Assembly: GCF_026210795.1 (NCBI RefSeq) | Contig: NC_089447.1 | Location: 3,040,501-3,104,500, forward strand | Length of the DNA stretch: 64,000 bases | DNA from: Rhizophagus irregularis | Lineage: Eukaryota > Glomeromycota > Glomeromycetes > Glomerales > Glomeraceae | Direction: 5' to 3' | Shown: one piece after another, positions 10,389 through 22,557 of the stretch | How the letters are laid out: every line of letters starts with the position of its first letter | How positions within the stretch are numbered: the stretch's first letter is position 1 | Translations under genes and position numbers: made by a program | The notes under the pieces: model-generated | The model's input: the letters and a program-made list of their open reading frames with translations, nothing else | The model's database searches: none | Told to the model about the DNA's origin: nothing

Positions 10389-13300
10389 TTAATTAATAAT
10401 TAATAAAGTGTGATTATAAAAAATTATAAATGAAAATGCCTGTTGATTGGAATTACAGAATGTAACAGGATTCCTTTGACTTACTATAAATTTACTAGGT
10501 ATAAATCGGCTATAAATATGATGAATTGGTATAATACTATCTCTGCCAATTTTATAAAACCTATTTTTCCAAAGCTCTATATTACAAATATTAATATCAT
10601 TTTCAATCTGACAATAAAACCTTTTTTGATAGTTAGGTGCCGGTAAATACCATTTAACAAAGGCTAATTTATGGGTTTGTTTACCACTTGGAAGATTGAC
10701 TTCATGTTCAAGTTAATACTGCACTTGTCCAGGAAACACATCAGCTACATTATTATCTTGACCAAATTTTGCAAGAATAAATGAATTCTTATAAAAACGA
10801 GGCATATTTGCTGATCCAAAAATTTTAGCACCAATTCAGATACGTCCATACTGATTAATGATTGGCCGAACAACAATTGGACGTCTGGATTGTAATCTGC
10901 TTTCTATTGAATCAGCTATAGTAACAAATTCTAAATCATACGCATTATTGTAATAATCTACCAAAAGTTTATATATATCATTTGGCAGAATCACATCTTG
11001 TTTTCTTGGTGTCATCATCTCTCTGGGAAACTGTTCACTACCAGTTATTGTATCTTCAACTTCAAGGCTATAAATTAATCTAAATCAGTACAATTCATCC
11101 CATTTAAAATTATCATATGCTGATAAACTTCCTGTTGTTGGCTGAGGACCCCGGATATCTCCAAAACAGGTCATAAGTCACACTTTCGGCAGATTGGCCC
11201 ATTTTTCAGGTGCTCAAAAAATCGTTTTTTGTAAATATCTCGGCATCCAGTGGTCCAATTTTGATGAACATTTTTTTAAATTGTAGAGCTAAATGAGGGC
11301 TACAAAATAAAAAAAGTTCATTAAAATTGAATTACTGGATGCTGAGATATTTACAAAAAACGATTTTTTGAGTTTCAGCAAAAAGGAGTGTTTTTGGCCA
11401 AAAGTCCATTATGACCTTTATATTAGATATCTGGGGTCCTGTTGGCCAGGATTTTACCAATTTTAATTCTTCAACTAATTTTGAATTATTTAATTGATTG
11501 GATATTAGGTCATCCAACCGCCAATTTTGCATAATAATCCTCAATAATTCTGGTTCAATTTGGCGGTGAGAATTTAGAAATGATCCTTAATAATAAAATG
11601 AAATTAGTATATATTTAATCAATATGACCCAGTCACCAGTTCTTAATTATTTACCTAATAGTCCATTCATTCGTTCAAATGAATAATACCAAAATGAATA
11701 TAAAGGACCATAGTCTCGACAGCATTCTGAAATGTGAAGAGACAGATGAATATTTGGTGTAATCATTTCTGGTCCATAAATGTTTTCGATTAACTGAGCA
11801 ACCTTTAATAATCAGTTATGTGCTTCAGTTAATTTGCTTTCGTCAATAATACGTGATACTAGCAAGTAACCTGCCCTAACAAAATTAGCCAAAATCTTCT
11901 GATCAGGATCATCTAACAAATCCCACATCAATGGAGTCGCGTAAATTCATATAAATGACCTTCATTGATCGGCTGTAAATCCAGAGAATCCCTCTCCAGT
12001 TGATATTTTAGAAGGAATTCTTCCTAAATCAGCTGGGATTTTAATTTGTTTTGCACGAGATTCCATTATTTTTAGGTGAGATTTAGTAAGTTTCCCACCG
12101 TCAATCCATATTTTTTTAACGATCCAGTGGACAATTCCCAGAAATAAGCAGTGCATCGAATCTACGATCAGATGCCTGATCAGATTATGATAGGGTAATC
12201 TAAACATTTCAGATCACCTTACATAGGTAGCCCTGACGTGCTGTTTCCTATCTTCTTTGGTTAGTTTATATTTCCAGAGGATGGCATTATGCCGATGCTC
12301 TTCTGGATCTCGCATTTTAAACCAATTGGGCATATCTTCAAATCCTCCAAAATTTGCCCTTTCTCCATTTTTACTACTTGCACGCTTGTAACATCTGTGA
12401 CAACCAGCTAATACTGATATATGGCCACATAACTTTCTTTCAGCCAGAATGTCATTGCTACAACAAATTACAGCCAATCGAATTCTCTTTCCTGCTGAAT
12501 TTATCTCTGTTTCTGGCAAATCAACTCCATCTCACAATTCCAATAATTCATTAACAATTGGCTGTAGATAATTGTTAATTCAGTGTAATTTGACTTCATG
12601 GGGCTCTGGTAGTAATCCCAGAATAAGCATATTTTCTTTCTTAAATCTTATGTCACAGGGAAGATTACAAATTACACCATAGATCATCCTGCAACTATAG
12701 ATTGATGATTCAAATGGCTGGAACCAATCCAAATTTATCATGATTCCAAGATGGGAATCTGCAGTTCCAGCCGTAAAAAATTTAGATTCTGGAGCATCTA
12801 ATTGTGATGGGAAATTTTTCCAAATTTCGCCGTCATAGATATCAGACATCAGCCCAGTCACGTCCTGATTAGTCCATTTTTTTAGTAGTTCATCAAAACC
12901 CGGACGTTGGTACATAATTGATAATTGAGTCTTTAAACACGGTAATGGATATATCATTTTTGGCTTCCAAATATATCCATTTACTACTGGTACTCTTTTT
13001 AACAATTCTGTTTCACAAGGTTCACGTTGATTTCTCAAAGTATAGTTTAGAAACTCAACGTGGTCGCATCTGAATCCATTAAATTCACTATTACTTTGAT
13101 CACTTGGAGTAATATTTGCAATATTATATAACTTGTTGCATTTGAGACATACTGCATATATTTTGGGTTTTTTCTTAATTTCTAAAAATTTTCGTGCTAT
13201 ATGTGCTGTTGGAGGGAATTTATCAAATCTTTGTAAATCGACATCTTTTAAGACAAGATTAAAGAAACCAATCAAAGAGTTGATCGCAACATCAGGTAAC

Positions 13301-13967
13301 TTAAATCTTTCCTGATACTTGAAGATCCAAAACAAGATCCATGAATCATTAAATTTAAGTTTAGTATTTTTGAAATCTGAATCATCAATTTCAGGATCAT
13401 CACCCAGAACTTCTTTCTCGTTAACAAATGGATCAGTTTCAAATTGGTAGTTTCTATCATCACCATTACCATCCCCCAAATTTCTAATATCTTCTTCATC
13501 ACTAGATAAATTAGCCGATCAATTGGTTTCTTCTTCAATGTCAGGATGATTATAAAGTTTGACGAACTGGTCATTTCTTTTTTTTTTCTTTTTTACAACA
13601 ACAGGTTCTAGATCTTCATCATCAGATATCAAATGATCATTTCAATAGTCAGGATATTATGAGATTGAGGAGGTGAACTAATATCTACTGGTTGTCTTTC
13701 TACTGACTCAGAGATTGATTTACTTGATCTAAGATTATGAATTTTGTATTTATTTTTTTTCTTTTCTCTATCTCGTTTTAATCGTTCAATGCTTTCTTGT
13801 AGTCGATATTCTTCAGCTTCATGCACATTTCTCGTTCTTGTCTCCACCAGATCACCGTTACATTTTTTACAATAACATTGGACCATAGGCCTAAGTTTTG
13901 TTGAATTAACAGGTACCGATATCGCTGATTTGCCTTTAATCGATTGCTTTCTTGTTTGTTTTGGCAT
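10389..13967 (-). pseudogene. CACTA/EnSpm tnp2-type transposase with many in-frame TGA codons
   Basis: The reading frame starts at MPKQTRKQ (13967) with a CKKC pair, shifts once near 13655, and then runs to TAA at 10389. Diagnostic segments in order are GLMSDIYDGEIWKNF, GIMINLDWFQPFESSIYS, LPCDIRFKKENMLILGLLPE, HISVLAGCHRCYKRA, DSMHCLFLGIVHWIVKKIW, SWYYSFERMNG-type residues, then KIFGSANMPRFYKNSFILAK, DVFPGQVQY and FVKWYLPAPNYQKRF. An intron begins with GTAAAT after MNGLLG near 11655. The 296-base MITE at 11145-11440 splits the C-terminal third. In-frame TGA occurs at about 13642, 13519, 12580, 12532, 12214, 11962, 11947, 11812, 11085 and 10836; one TAA is at 10713. Several TGA sites are conserved Trp positions in the family. 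Confidence 0.75.
11145..11440 (+). mobile_element. Fold-back MITE, copy 1 of 3 (296 bp)
   Basis: The termini are AGGACCCCGGATATCT and its complement, and the interior is also largely self-complementary (TTTGTAAATATCTCGGCATC against GATGCTGAGATATTTACAAA). The flanks are GTTGGCTG (11137-11144) and GTTGGCCA (11441-11448), a 6-of-8 match. Copies 2 and 3 at 42673 and 62697 have perfect duplications. This copy disrupts the CACTA transposase. The 8-base duplication indicates mobilisation by a hAT-like enzyme. No coding capacity. Confidence 0.85.
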
Positions 13968-14015
13968 TTTTGCGATAGTTAGTATAATATTGCATAAATA
14001 TTTTAATTAGTTTAA

Positions 14016-14685
14016 TTGACGATCCGCGAGTCAACTAGAGAAATTACATATAAAATTTGACGCAAATCATATACTAATTTGTCATAATACGCCGACTTTA
14101 ATGATTTCTGATGTAACAAAAACTATAAGCATAGTTTACTAAAAATAACACAAACAATAAAATAAATGTCACACTTTTATTTTTCAAAGCTACAAAGTGT
14201 AAAACTTTTTTTTGACGAAGTTTACCTTGGAAGCACGCGGCATTTACTATGTTATTAGGTAAACTAAGGTTTTAAAAGTACAAATTATGGAAATTTTTTT
14301 ATATTTCACTAAACTTTCATACATATTGCTTTATTTTTGATTTATTTTATTAGTAAACTATGCTGTAATAACTTCTAACTCGACAAATTCAAGACTTTTT
14401 CACACTCATTATACAAGTGATATGGTATGATAAAACTAGTTTTTGTCTTTCGAATCTCAGATCTCTTAGAAATTGGACTTTTTTCCAATGTTACATTATG
14501 ATTTTTTTTGCATGAGATTGGTGGGAAAACTGTGGAAAACTATTTCATTAAAGAAAAATGGCGTTATTTAAACATTTGGCTAGAGAAATTCATGAACAAC
14601 CCCACATTCAGAAATGCGGCTTTTAATTAATAAATTTCCGTCAAATTTTATTATCGTTTTCACTACTTGACTCGCGGATCACCAA
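14016..14685. mobile_element. 670-bp TTAA-flanked MITE (piggyBac-like)
   Basis: The left end is TTGACGATCCGCGAGTCAAC and the complement of the right end is TTGGTGATCCGCGAGTCAAG. Similarity extends about 45 bases to ATAAAATTTGACG. Both sides abut TTAA (14012-14015 and 14686-14689). TTAA duplication is typical of piggyBac-type transposition. It sits between the two divergent transposon genes, where their promoters would be. No coding frame inside. Related in plan to 51337-51924. Confidence 0.75.
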
Positions 14686-14950
14686 TTAATTAACAATATA
14701 GTTTATACAATGGTATATAGTTTATCATATAGTATATAATTTATTATAGAGTATATAGTTTATTTTGGCACTGCGAACATTTAATAAGCACGCGTTGTCG
14801 CGTCTATATTTAACAGTGATTAAACTATAAATTAACTATAAATCAGATCCATTCGAAATAACATAAAAGGATCCATTTAAATTTTCTTTCAAAATTCTCT
14901 TTACACCCAATTCAATACACCCACATTTTTTTTTGATATCAAAATATATT

Positions 14951-16795
14951 ATGACTAAGTCTAAGAGGAAAAATAAACACTTAGGTCACGAACGGTATAG
15001 GAGTCGTTCAAGGTGATATGAAGACCAAATAAATAGAGACAGGCCACATTCTTCTAAGAAATATGAGACTAAAAAACACAAAAAATATAATCGCACTGAT
15101 AAGTATATCAAGTAAGTATTGAATTTTGCGTTATGTTTAATTGATAAAATTGTTCAGCAGTTTATACTTCATATTACCGATTTTAGTAAAAGGAAAAGAT
15201 ATCGTTATCGATCTCCATCTTACGATTCGGAGGATTTAGAGTCAGATAAATCATCATCATCGTTCGAAGAACATCTGGTAGAAAAACTCAACTACAAAAG
15301 GCTGGAATCATTTTCGTCTAAATAGCTGATAGAAAAATGACTAGAAGATGACGAAAGCAAATTTTCGATTTATTGATTATAATGCATGCGTTGATCAATG
15401 CATGATTATATAATTGTTCTATTTTACCGTAAATTTTTTTTTAAAAAAAAAATAGGTGTGTTAAGAGAACAAATAAAACGCTTAGAAGAGTATATAAAAA
15501 GTATTGAGACAGAGAAAAATAGTGAACCTGAACTGAAAGGGCGTGCATTAACACCTTCAGTACCAGAAAACGGGAATGAAAGATCAGACAATGAGTCTTC
15601 TGATCACGATACTTCAGAACAAAATCAACCAACTTCGACAAGGTACTATAGATTAAGTAATTCTGTAGATGGCGAAGCAATTACACCATCTAAGGCTTAT
15701 AGGAATAATGATTATAGAAAAAGGTCAAGATATTTGCATTCTAATACACCATCTAGACCTCTCAGAAATATTGATAATAGGAGAGAAAGACATTCTGCTA
15801 CAATAATATCGATTAGAAGTAGTTCCGAAAAATCTACTGAAAGCAGCTCCGAAGACTCCAGCCAAGAAAAAAGGATACCCAAATATTTATATTCAACCGA
15901 TATGCCAAAGGATTTATATGATGCTTTAAGAGTATATAATGTTTCATTTGCTCTCTATTTTATAAACAGTATTTATTAATAAAATTGATGTTATTTTTTT
16001 TAGAGATAAATAATCTGGATAATGAAAATGGTGCCGCCAGATAAGCAATTGGAATTAAACAGAATATATGAACAGCAACATGATCTGGTCAACAGCGTGA
16101 TTATTCTGACTGTTATGAATGCTTTAGATCAAGATACCTTTCCGATTATAGAAGGTAAATCTTACATAAATTACATTGGCATCAGCGTGAAGATTACTTG
16201 ATGAAAAAGAAATCCACGTCAAAACAAAATGAACATAATCGACAAAACATAGAAATAATCGCTGAAGTGAAGTAAGTAATAATTCAGCTTAAAATTGTTC
16301 ATAAATTACTACTAGATAATTATTATTTCACTAATAGAAAAGAAAACAGAGAGCTAAAATGATCGAGAAATTACAAGAGACAAAGGATCCATTGATGGAA
16401 AAGTTTTCTAAACATGAACTTCGTCCTTTCAATATAGATAATCGATATCACTCTCTGGAGAATAGTGAAACAGATCAATCCAGTCATCCTGGAGATAGAA
16501 TAATTGTTACAAAAGATTTAAAATGGCGTTTGGATACTGTAAGCAGATTTTAATTTAAGATGTATCACTAACATAATTATGCTAATTTTATTCTCTTTTT
16601 TTTAGTATCGTAGATTTTTGTACGAGTATGTTGATAAGATATTCAACGAATCATCAAAAGCGCCACGTCACTGAAATCGAACTTGTAGTCATTCTTACGT
16701 GCCAAATGAAGGAACGGCACCTTTAAATGCCCTCAAATGGTTAGTGTCAGGATATAGCAGATCATTGAAAAAGGAAGTGGACAAATTTATTCAGG
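14951..16795 (+). CDS. Second gene of the CACTA-like element (hypothetical, multi-exon)
   Basis: Plus-strand exons can be followed. The first starts at ATG 14951 (MTKSKRKNKHLGHERYRSRS) and ends at GTAAGT near 15113. The next opens after TTTTAG near 15186 (KRKRYRYRSPSYDSEDL). A large exon from about 15457 reads LREQIKRLEEYIKSIET and continues through a Ser/Arg/Glu-rich segment to DMPKDLYDALRVYN. Later exons hold QREDYLMKKKSTSKQNEH, EKLQETKDPLMEKFS, and RFLYEYVDKIFNESSKAPRH followed by GTAPLNALKWLVSGYS. In-frame TGA occurs after RSR near 15015 and before NRTCSH near 16672; a TAG interrupts near 15323, so the copy is probably broken. The protein is basic, low-complexity at the N terminus and coiled-coil-like in the middle. 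Function is unknown; position opposite the transposase suggests an accessory transposon protein. Confidence 0.45.
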
Positions 16796-17333
16796 TTAGA
16801 TCCTCTTATATTGGAAATAATTCAATCGATAATAATGATACAATTAACAATTAAAAAAAAAAATATTTTTTTCTCTTGCGTATACTAATCAATAGTTATC
16901 AAATTTCTTGTATTCATATAATAAATTATTAATGTATTTAATGTATTTGCTATATAATAATGAATATAATAAATAAATCGGGATTTCCAAATTATTACAT
17001 ATTGTAAAAAATAAATATGCATCGGATTTTAATAATTCATCTTATTATTACATATTTAATTAAAATACATCAATTGATATAGGAAAATTTACATATATCG
17101 GCTTCTAACAAGTCATTCTTATTAAATCCGGTAGATATCTTATTTATATATGATTTAATCTCAAAATTGCATCCCGACTGATACCCGAATTTATACTGAT
17201 TTCTGCCAAAAACTGACACTAATCGGAAGATCATTTTGGCTTCAAATATGGAAGAATTAGATATCAATCAGGCGTTTACCAGCCTGAGTTTTGATATCCG
17301 ATTGATACCTGATTTGACATCGTTCGACCTGTG

Positions 17334-18807
17334 AGTTTTAGCCAGAATTATCATCCAAAATTTTTGCTCACTTTTTTGGTCAAAATTTTGGTAATTCTGG
17401 CCATGTATTTTATTTTATGTATTATTTTTTGTTCGTCCTCCCCCTAGATTAGGACCTCTATATTATGTTAAACAAAGAATTGGCTTGGAGCAGCCTAAAT
17501 AAGAATTAATAATATGTTTTAAAAAATGCAAAAAATGGACAATTTTATGAAAGTTATTATAAAAAAAAAAAATTTTTTAAATATTAAATGAGTCTTAGAA
17601 TACTTTTATAAATATTTATAGCTATTGTGTCTATATAAATTTTATTTTACTTTTTGTTTTATTAAAACATACTTACTTTTTAATAATACATATTAAAAAT
17701 ACTATGCAGGTGAAAAATGGGTTTTTTGTTAATGAAATGGGTTTTTTTGTGTCTATTTTACGTTAAATAATTTAAGTTTTGCAAATGTAGATTTTCACTT
17801 GACTTATTATTTAGTCAAGTGATATTCAATCAGGTAATTTCATGACATTACAAACCGGTTTTAGGTGACGGATATTATGAAAATCATTCAAAATTTAGCA
17901 TTATGCAAAAGTGAACAAATCTGCCGATATGTAAAATAGTAATATAATTAATATTAAATATATTAGTTTTTAACAAAAATATAACAAATAAGCTTTTTTT
18001 TTTATTACATTAAATTTACTTTTTTTTAAAATTATTGATTATATATTTTTTTTTAAAAAAATCTTTATATAATAATTATTTATAAAATTAAGTTATTAAA
18101 TTATTAAAAAACTAGAAGGAATTATTTGAGCAGAGCAATTTAATCATTTTCTTAAAGTGGAATATTTGTAGTTAAAGGAATATTAGCATTATTTTATTAA
18201 TTTTCATTTACTAATTCTTTTCTTTTATTTTTTTTTTTATAAGTAATTTATTTTTTTTTACCTAAATATAATTTACTATTTTTTTAATTTTTTGTATACT
18301 ATGTCTCTTCCTGTTGTTATTATTCAATTTGTATATTTTTGTAATTTGTTTGTTGCATATGAAGCAATCTTTTAAAAGCATGTTGAATAACCAAAAGAAA
18401 AAAGTTTTTTTGTTTATTATATAATTTACTTTAATTTTATTTAGAATTGACAAATTTTATAATTTTGACCTGAATTTAGATTAATATATTATTGATTAAA
18501 TAACCTATACCTGATTTGCTATTAAAGCTATATATTTCATAAAAGGTTTATACTAATACATTTAAATTTAGGAAATAATTATTTTAAAAAAGTTTAATAA
18601 TTAAAATCCTTTGACACATATATCTTTCAATCCAAATATATTTAAATACATTATTTTATTTTTACAACTTAAATTAATGCATTATTATATACAACTCTAT
18701 TTTTTAATAGAATAGATTTTAACTTTACTATAAAAGAAAAAAAGATATAAAGATAATTTTATGAAGTAAATATTTAATCAAATGCAAATAAAATTGTAAG
18801 TATATAT
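17334..18807. other. AT-rich intergenic stretch
   Basis: Mostly A/T runs with no supported gene. A hairpin with arms AGCCAGAATTATCATCCAAA and its near-complement ending GGTAATTCTGGCC lies at about 17338-17402. The GGCCAGAATTA motif recurs near 51100, 52400 and 55375. Confidence 0.5.
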
Positions 18808-20518
18808 TTAATACATAATATTAATATTTTCAATAATACAATCTGAACACGTAGAATGACCTTTGGGAACGGTTAAAAAATTTGAATCTACATCTATATA
18901 TGATGATAATAATAAAAGTAAAAGGGCAATTTTAACAATGAAACTTTTTTTTTTTCAAAAAAAAACAATAACAAAATTTACCTGATTTTATAATAAATGA
19001 ATCCGAATTTATAGATGCTGGTAATTTTGGAAAATCAAAATCGAGGAGTTTACTCTTATATTTTATTTGAGGAACATCTTCTCGTGTTCCTGATGGTGAA
19101 TCTTTCGTTATTATTATAGTTGCGATATGTGATGATTCTTTAAGTTCCTCATATTGCTCGGTATGTTTCTTGAAATTATAAGAACCTCGATCATTTTTTG
19201 TATACATAAAATCTTGTAACATGGTATAAATTTGATAAGTATTTGGCCTATTTTCCGGAATTGCATCCAAACATTTATTGATTAAAATTTTCAAAGCTTC
19301 TGGTATTTCCGATCTAATTTCCGGACGTAATCCACGACAAATCTCAATCGCAAGACGATAATCATGTGGTATATTATGATATGGTCTACAACCAGAAATT
19401 ATTTCATTAATAATAATACCAAAAGAATAAATGTCAGATTTTTTTGTATATCCTTTTCCATTCCAAACTTCGGGTGCCATATACGGCATTACTCCAAAAA
19501 GTTTGTTCTTTTCTTTTAAGTTTGAAGTTTCAAATGCTGGTTTGCAAAATCCAAAATCACTAATAGATATATTAAGCTTTTTTTTATCAGTGTCGGTATA
19601 CAAAATATTCCCTAAGTGAAGGTCCCTATGAATTATATTATGATTATGAACACAATCAAGCCCCATGCAAATTTTTGATATAATATCTAATTTGTCTTTA
19701 AGTGTCAATACTTTATATTTTTTATCAAGATAAGAGCGCAAACTACCTTCTTTTAATTTAAGTACTAATGCATAATTAAGAGTACTAGGTTCTTGTGTAA
19801 TTCCAAAACATTCTACTACATAAGTACTATAATATGAAGTAGGAAATTTTTTTAAAAATTTCAACTACGAAATAAAAAAAATATATATTAAAAAAAAAAG
19901 GTGGTATAAAAATATAATTTTACTTAAAATTAAATTTTAACAAACCTCATTTAGGAAATCTTCGCTTAGATTATTTGAATCATTTAATACTTTTAAAGCA
20001 ACTTGAAAAGAACCGGACCTTTTCCAATTATTAAATTCTTGATCCCATTTTTCAATTCGCCCACCTCTCCAAATGGCCGAATATACTTTAGCAAAACCTC
20101 CCGAATCTATCATATGAACATCAATAAATTTGTTATATGGAATCCATTCTAAAATATGTTTACTATAGGCTGATGTTTGAATATCTTTTATTAAATTATC
20201 AATATCATCATTTCCACTGGTCCAATTAATAAAATCTCTTTGAAATCGTTTTGAATTACAAGATGGACACCAAAAATGAATTTTCATTACTTGAGAACAA
20301 CCATTACATCTTCCATGAAGCATACGATTTTTTTCTTCATCAGTTTCATTATTAAAACATTTTCTACAATGCCAATCACGATTAAATTTTTCTTTACATT
20401 TTTCGCATATAATAATGCCATATTTCTCATATTTTACTCTTCTCTCATCTTTATCCAGATCATAATCCGATGTCTCAAAAATGATTTTGTTATTATTTGC
20501 TTTATATCTTATTGTCAT
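18808..20518 (-). CDS. Protein kinase with N-terminal CxxC block (kinase 1)
   Basis: Three exons (20518-19946, 19864-18982, 18893-18808) join in phase to 513 residues. Residues 38-87 hold four CxxC pairs (C38/C41, C51/C54, C71/C74, C84/C87), probably two zinc ribbons. The kinase domain follows: Gly-rich loop SGGFAKVYSA (139-148), VALK with catalytic Lys176, HRDLHLGN (Asp272), DFG (294-296), MAPE (320-323) and the C-lobe Arg in ENRPNT. The HRDLHxGN loop and DIYSFGI segment are of the tyrosine-kinase-like sort. The tail exon encodes a CSDC motif. Predicted serine/threonine or dual-specificity signalling kinase, cytosolic with no membrane segment. Neighbours are other kinases of the same build at 31.5, 34.5 and 38.1 kb, indicating local family expansion. 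All catalytic residues are present, so it should be active. Substrate unknown. Confidence 0.85.
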
Positions 20519-22557
20519 AATTTCCTGAAATAAACTTATAATTTTATAAATTTAATTTGTTTTTTCTATACAAATGTATAAATATAAATATTTTTTGCCT
20601 GAAAAAATTTGATACTTTAATACAAGTCAGAGTATTGTCTCGAGACGAGCTTTATATTTTTTTTTAAGTGATGCTAACATGTAACTGTAGTACAAAACGA
20701 AGTTGGCTAGCGCCGTTATATATAAGTAAATGAAAATATGGAAGAAAAGGTGAAATGGCGTAGTAAAATCCAATAATCCTTATTGTGTATTTACCTTATC
20801 TGGAATAATTAATGAGACTGCAAATTTGAGACAATAAGTACCGTTTTTTAATAATATAGTTATATCATAATTGTACTTGTAGTGACTCATTACTATTTAG
20901 CCTTCCATTTAACCTTTCTTTTTTTCGAGTTTATCTTTCTTCTGCATAGTTTTTCGGAGCAAAAGCGATGGACGGTTTACAATAGACCATATAAATTTCT
21001 CCAATTAAACTAATTAAACTACCATTTAATGCAACCCACTTCATTTATTCCGTTACACGTGATTTACTCAATTATTATTTACAAAAATTGCATAATGAAC
21101 ATAAAGCGACGGACTGGTTTCTATTCGCCTAGTTTATAATAAGGATACACAAGTATAAGGTTTTTATACCAAAACTTTCCGATTAATTCGACAAATCATG
21201 ATGAACATAAAGCGACGGACTTCAACGGCTGGTTTAAGGATACACAAGTATAGGGTTTCTATACCAAAAATTTCCGATTAATCTGACAAATGAAACAATG
21301 AATTTTAACAAGAAGGAAGTAAATATACAATAAATAAAATTTAATTTCTTTGTTATAATAAATTATTAACTCGTGAAAAATCCGCAACATGATCGGCAAA
21401 TCAGATTAAGGCGCAACTTTTGATTTAGTTAACGGTTTTGATTGTTAACAATACTACTATCGAACAGAAAGAAAAATAGAAATATCATTCATCTTACATC
21501 AATGAGGCGATTTCCAACTAAAATTCCGAAGTAATATCTTTGTTGATTTTGTAGATTTATAAAATATGAAAATAAAAGGATTATCTGAAATACAAATTAT
21601 TTATAACCATTTCTTCTGGTCTTTCTGGCCGTCAAGTGTCAAATGGACACGTTTAAATTTCGAAATGCAGAAAGAATTGAATCGAAAGAAATAAGTTATA
21701 AATATAATAAAAAAGATTTTTTCTTTTTTTTTTAAAAAAAAAAATGCGTTTGTGACTTATTGAAAATTAATGTAGAAAAATTACAGATTAAGGACTCTAC
21801 ATAATACCCACTCGAAAGCTAAATCTTGCCCTTAAAGAATAGCTCACCGTATAACGAACGAGACGCATACAGCAGTAAGCTCAAGATTACGAAAAAGGTG
21901 AAAGTAAAGGGGAAAGGGGAAAACGGAACCGAAAAGAACAAAGAGAAAAGAAAAAAAACAAATCATAAATCGAAAAGAAACCGTAGAATCCTTAACCTAC
22001 AAAAATAAATCTATACTCCTAAATGTTAGTGATAGAAAAATGATAAAAATAACTAAAAACTAAACATCCAAATTTCTCTGCACTTTTATAAAATGAAGAT
22101 CGCATATGTTTAATACTCTTTTTGCCTTGATTTTATCGCCGAAGTGTTTGCTAATAAAGAGGATTTCAACCTACCGAAAGACAAGACCTGTTTTTTCGGT
22201 GTGATCATTAAAAAGTAACTATATTAAAACATAAGATTAATAATTGTGTTAGGAGATTTCTGCGCTAAATGAAAATAAAAAAACATCATTTCGTATAATG
22301 AACATAATGAACTTATTTATTATATAAATAAAAATGCTTAAACTCTGAACGAGTAATTTCATATTCATATACAAAGGACGCTCTGGTAAAATATTAATTA
22401 CTAATCCTATCGAAATAAAAACTACAATTTTAAAAAATTTTTTATCTATCGAAATTGTTAAATCTTATTACAACTTATTAAATATTTTTTTAAGGAAAAT
22501 CAATAACATATAAATATAAACCTAAAGATTTTTTCAAAACATATTATTAAATTGGTA
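20519..22557. other. Intergenic with a local duplication, no supported gene
   Basis: AT-rich. The open frame at 21826-22008 lacks an ATG and is Lys-rich low complexity, so it is not called. A local direct duplication lies at 21090-21291 (separate entry). Confidence 0.5.
21090..21291. repeat. Tandem duplication of about 100 bp
   Basis: Two successive copies begin with ATGAACATAAAGCGACGGAC (about 21095 and 21203) and both end in TTTCCGATTAAT-TGACAAAT. The second copy lacks part of the middle. A more distant copy of the AAAGCGATGGACGG motif sits near 20961. Confidence 0.7.

Larger units (their letters stand above)
9021..17333. mobile_element. CACTA-type (EnSpm-like) transposon, decayed
   Basis: The left end starts CACAGGTAAAATGACG at 9021. 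The complement of the right end (17333) starts CACAGGTCGAACGATG; the similarity continues for about 30 bases through ATC-GGTA-CA. Both flanks carry subterminal repeats built from ATCGGGTA, ATCCGATTGATACC and ATCAATCAGG (9037-9190 and 17140-17320). Between them lie a tnp2-type transposase (minus) and a divergent second gene (plus), the usual two-gene layout of such elements. The expected 3-base target duplication is not clear (GAA against AGT). Younger insertions are the 296-base MITE at 11145 and the 670-base TTAA element at 14016. Boundaries are inferred from the ends. Confidence 0.6.

Noticed and set aside
11332-11544. 70-codon open frame ending in MITE sequence
   Set aside because: The first half is transposase and the second half is the inserted 296-base MITE; the same tail appears at 62885-63160.
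12354-12554. Plus-strand open frame in the CACTA transposase
   Set aside because: Antisense shadow of coding sequence.
20276-20533. Plus-strand open frame antisense to kinase 1
   Set aside because: Shadow of the kinase coding strand.
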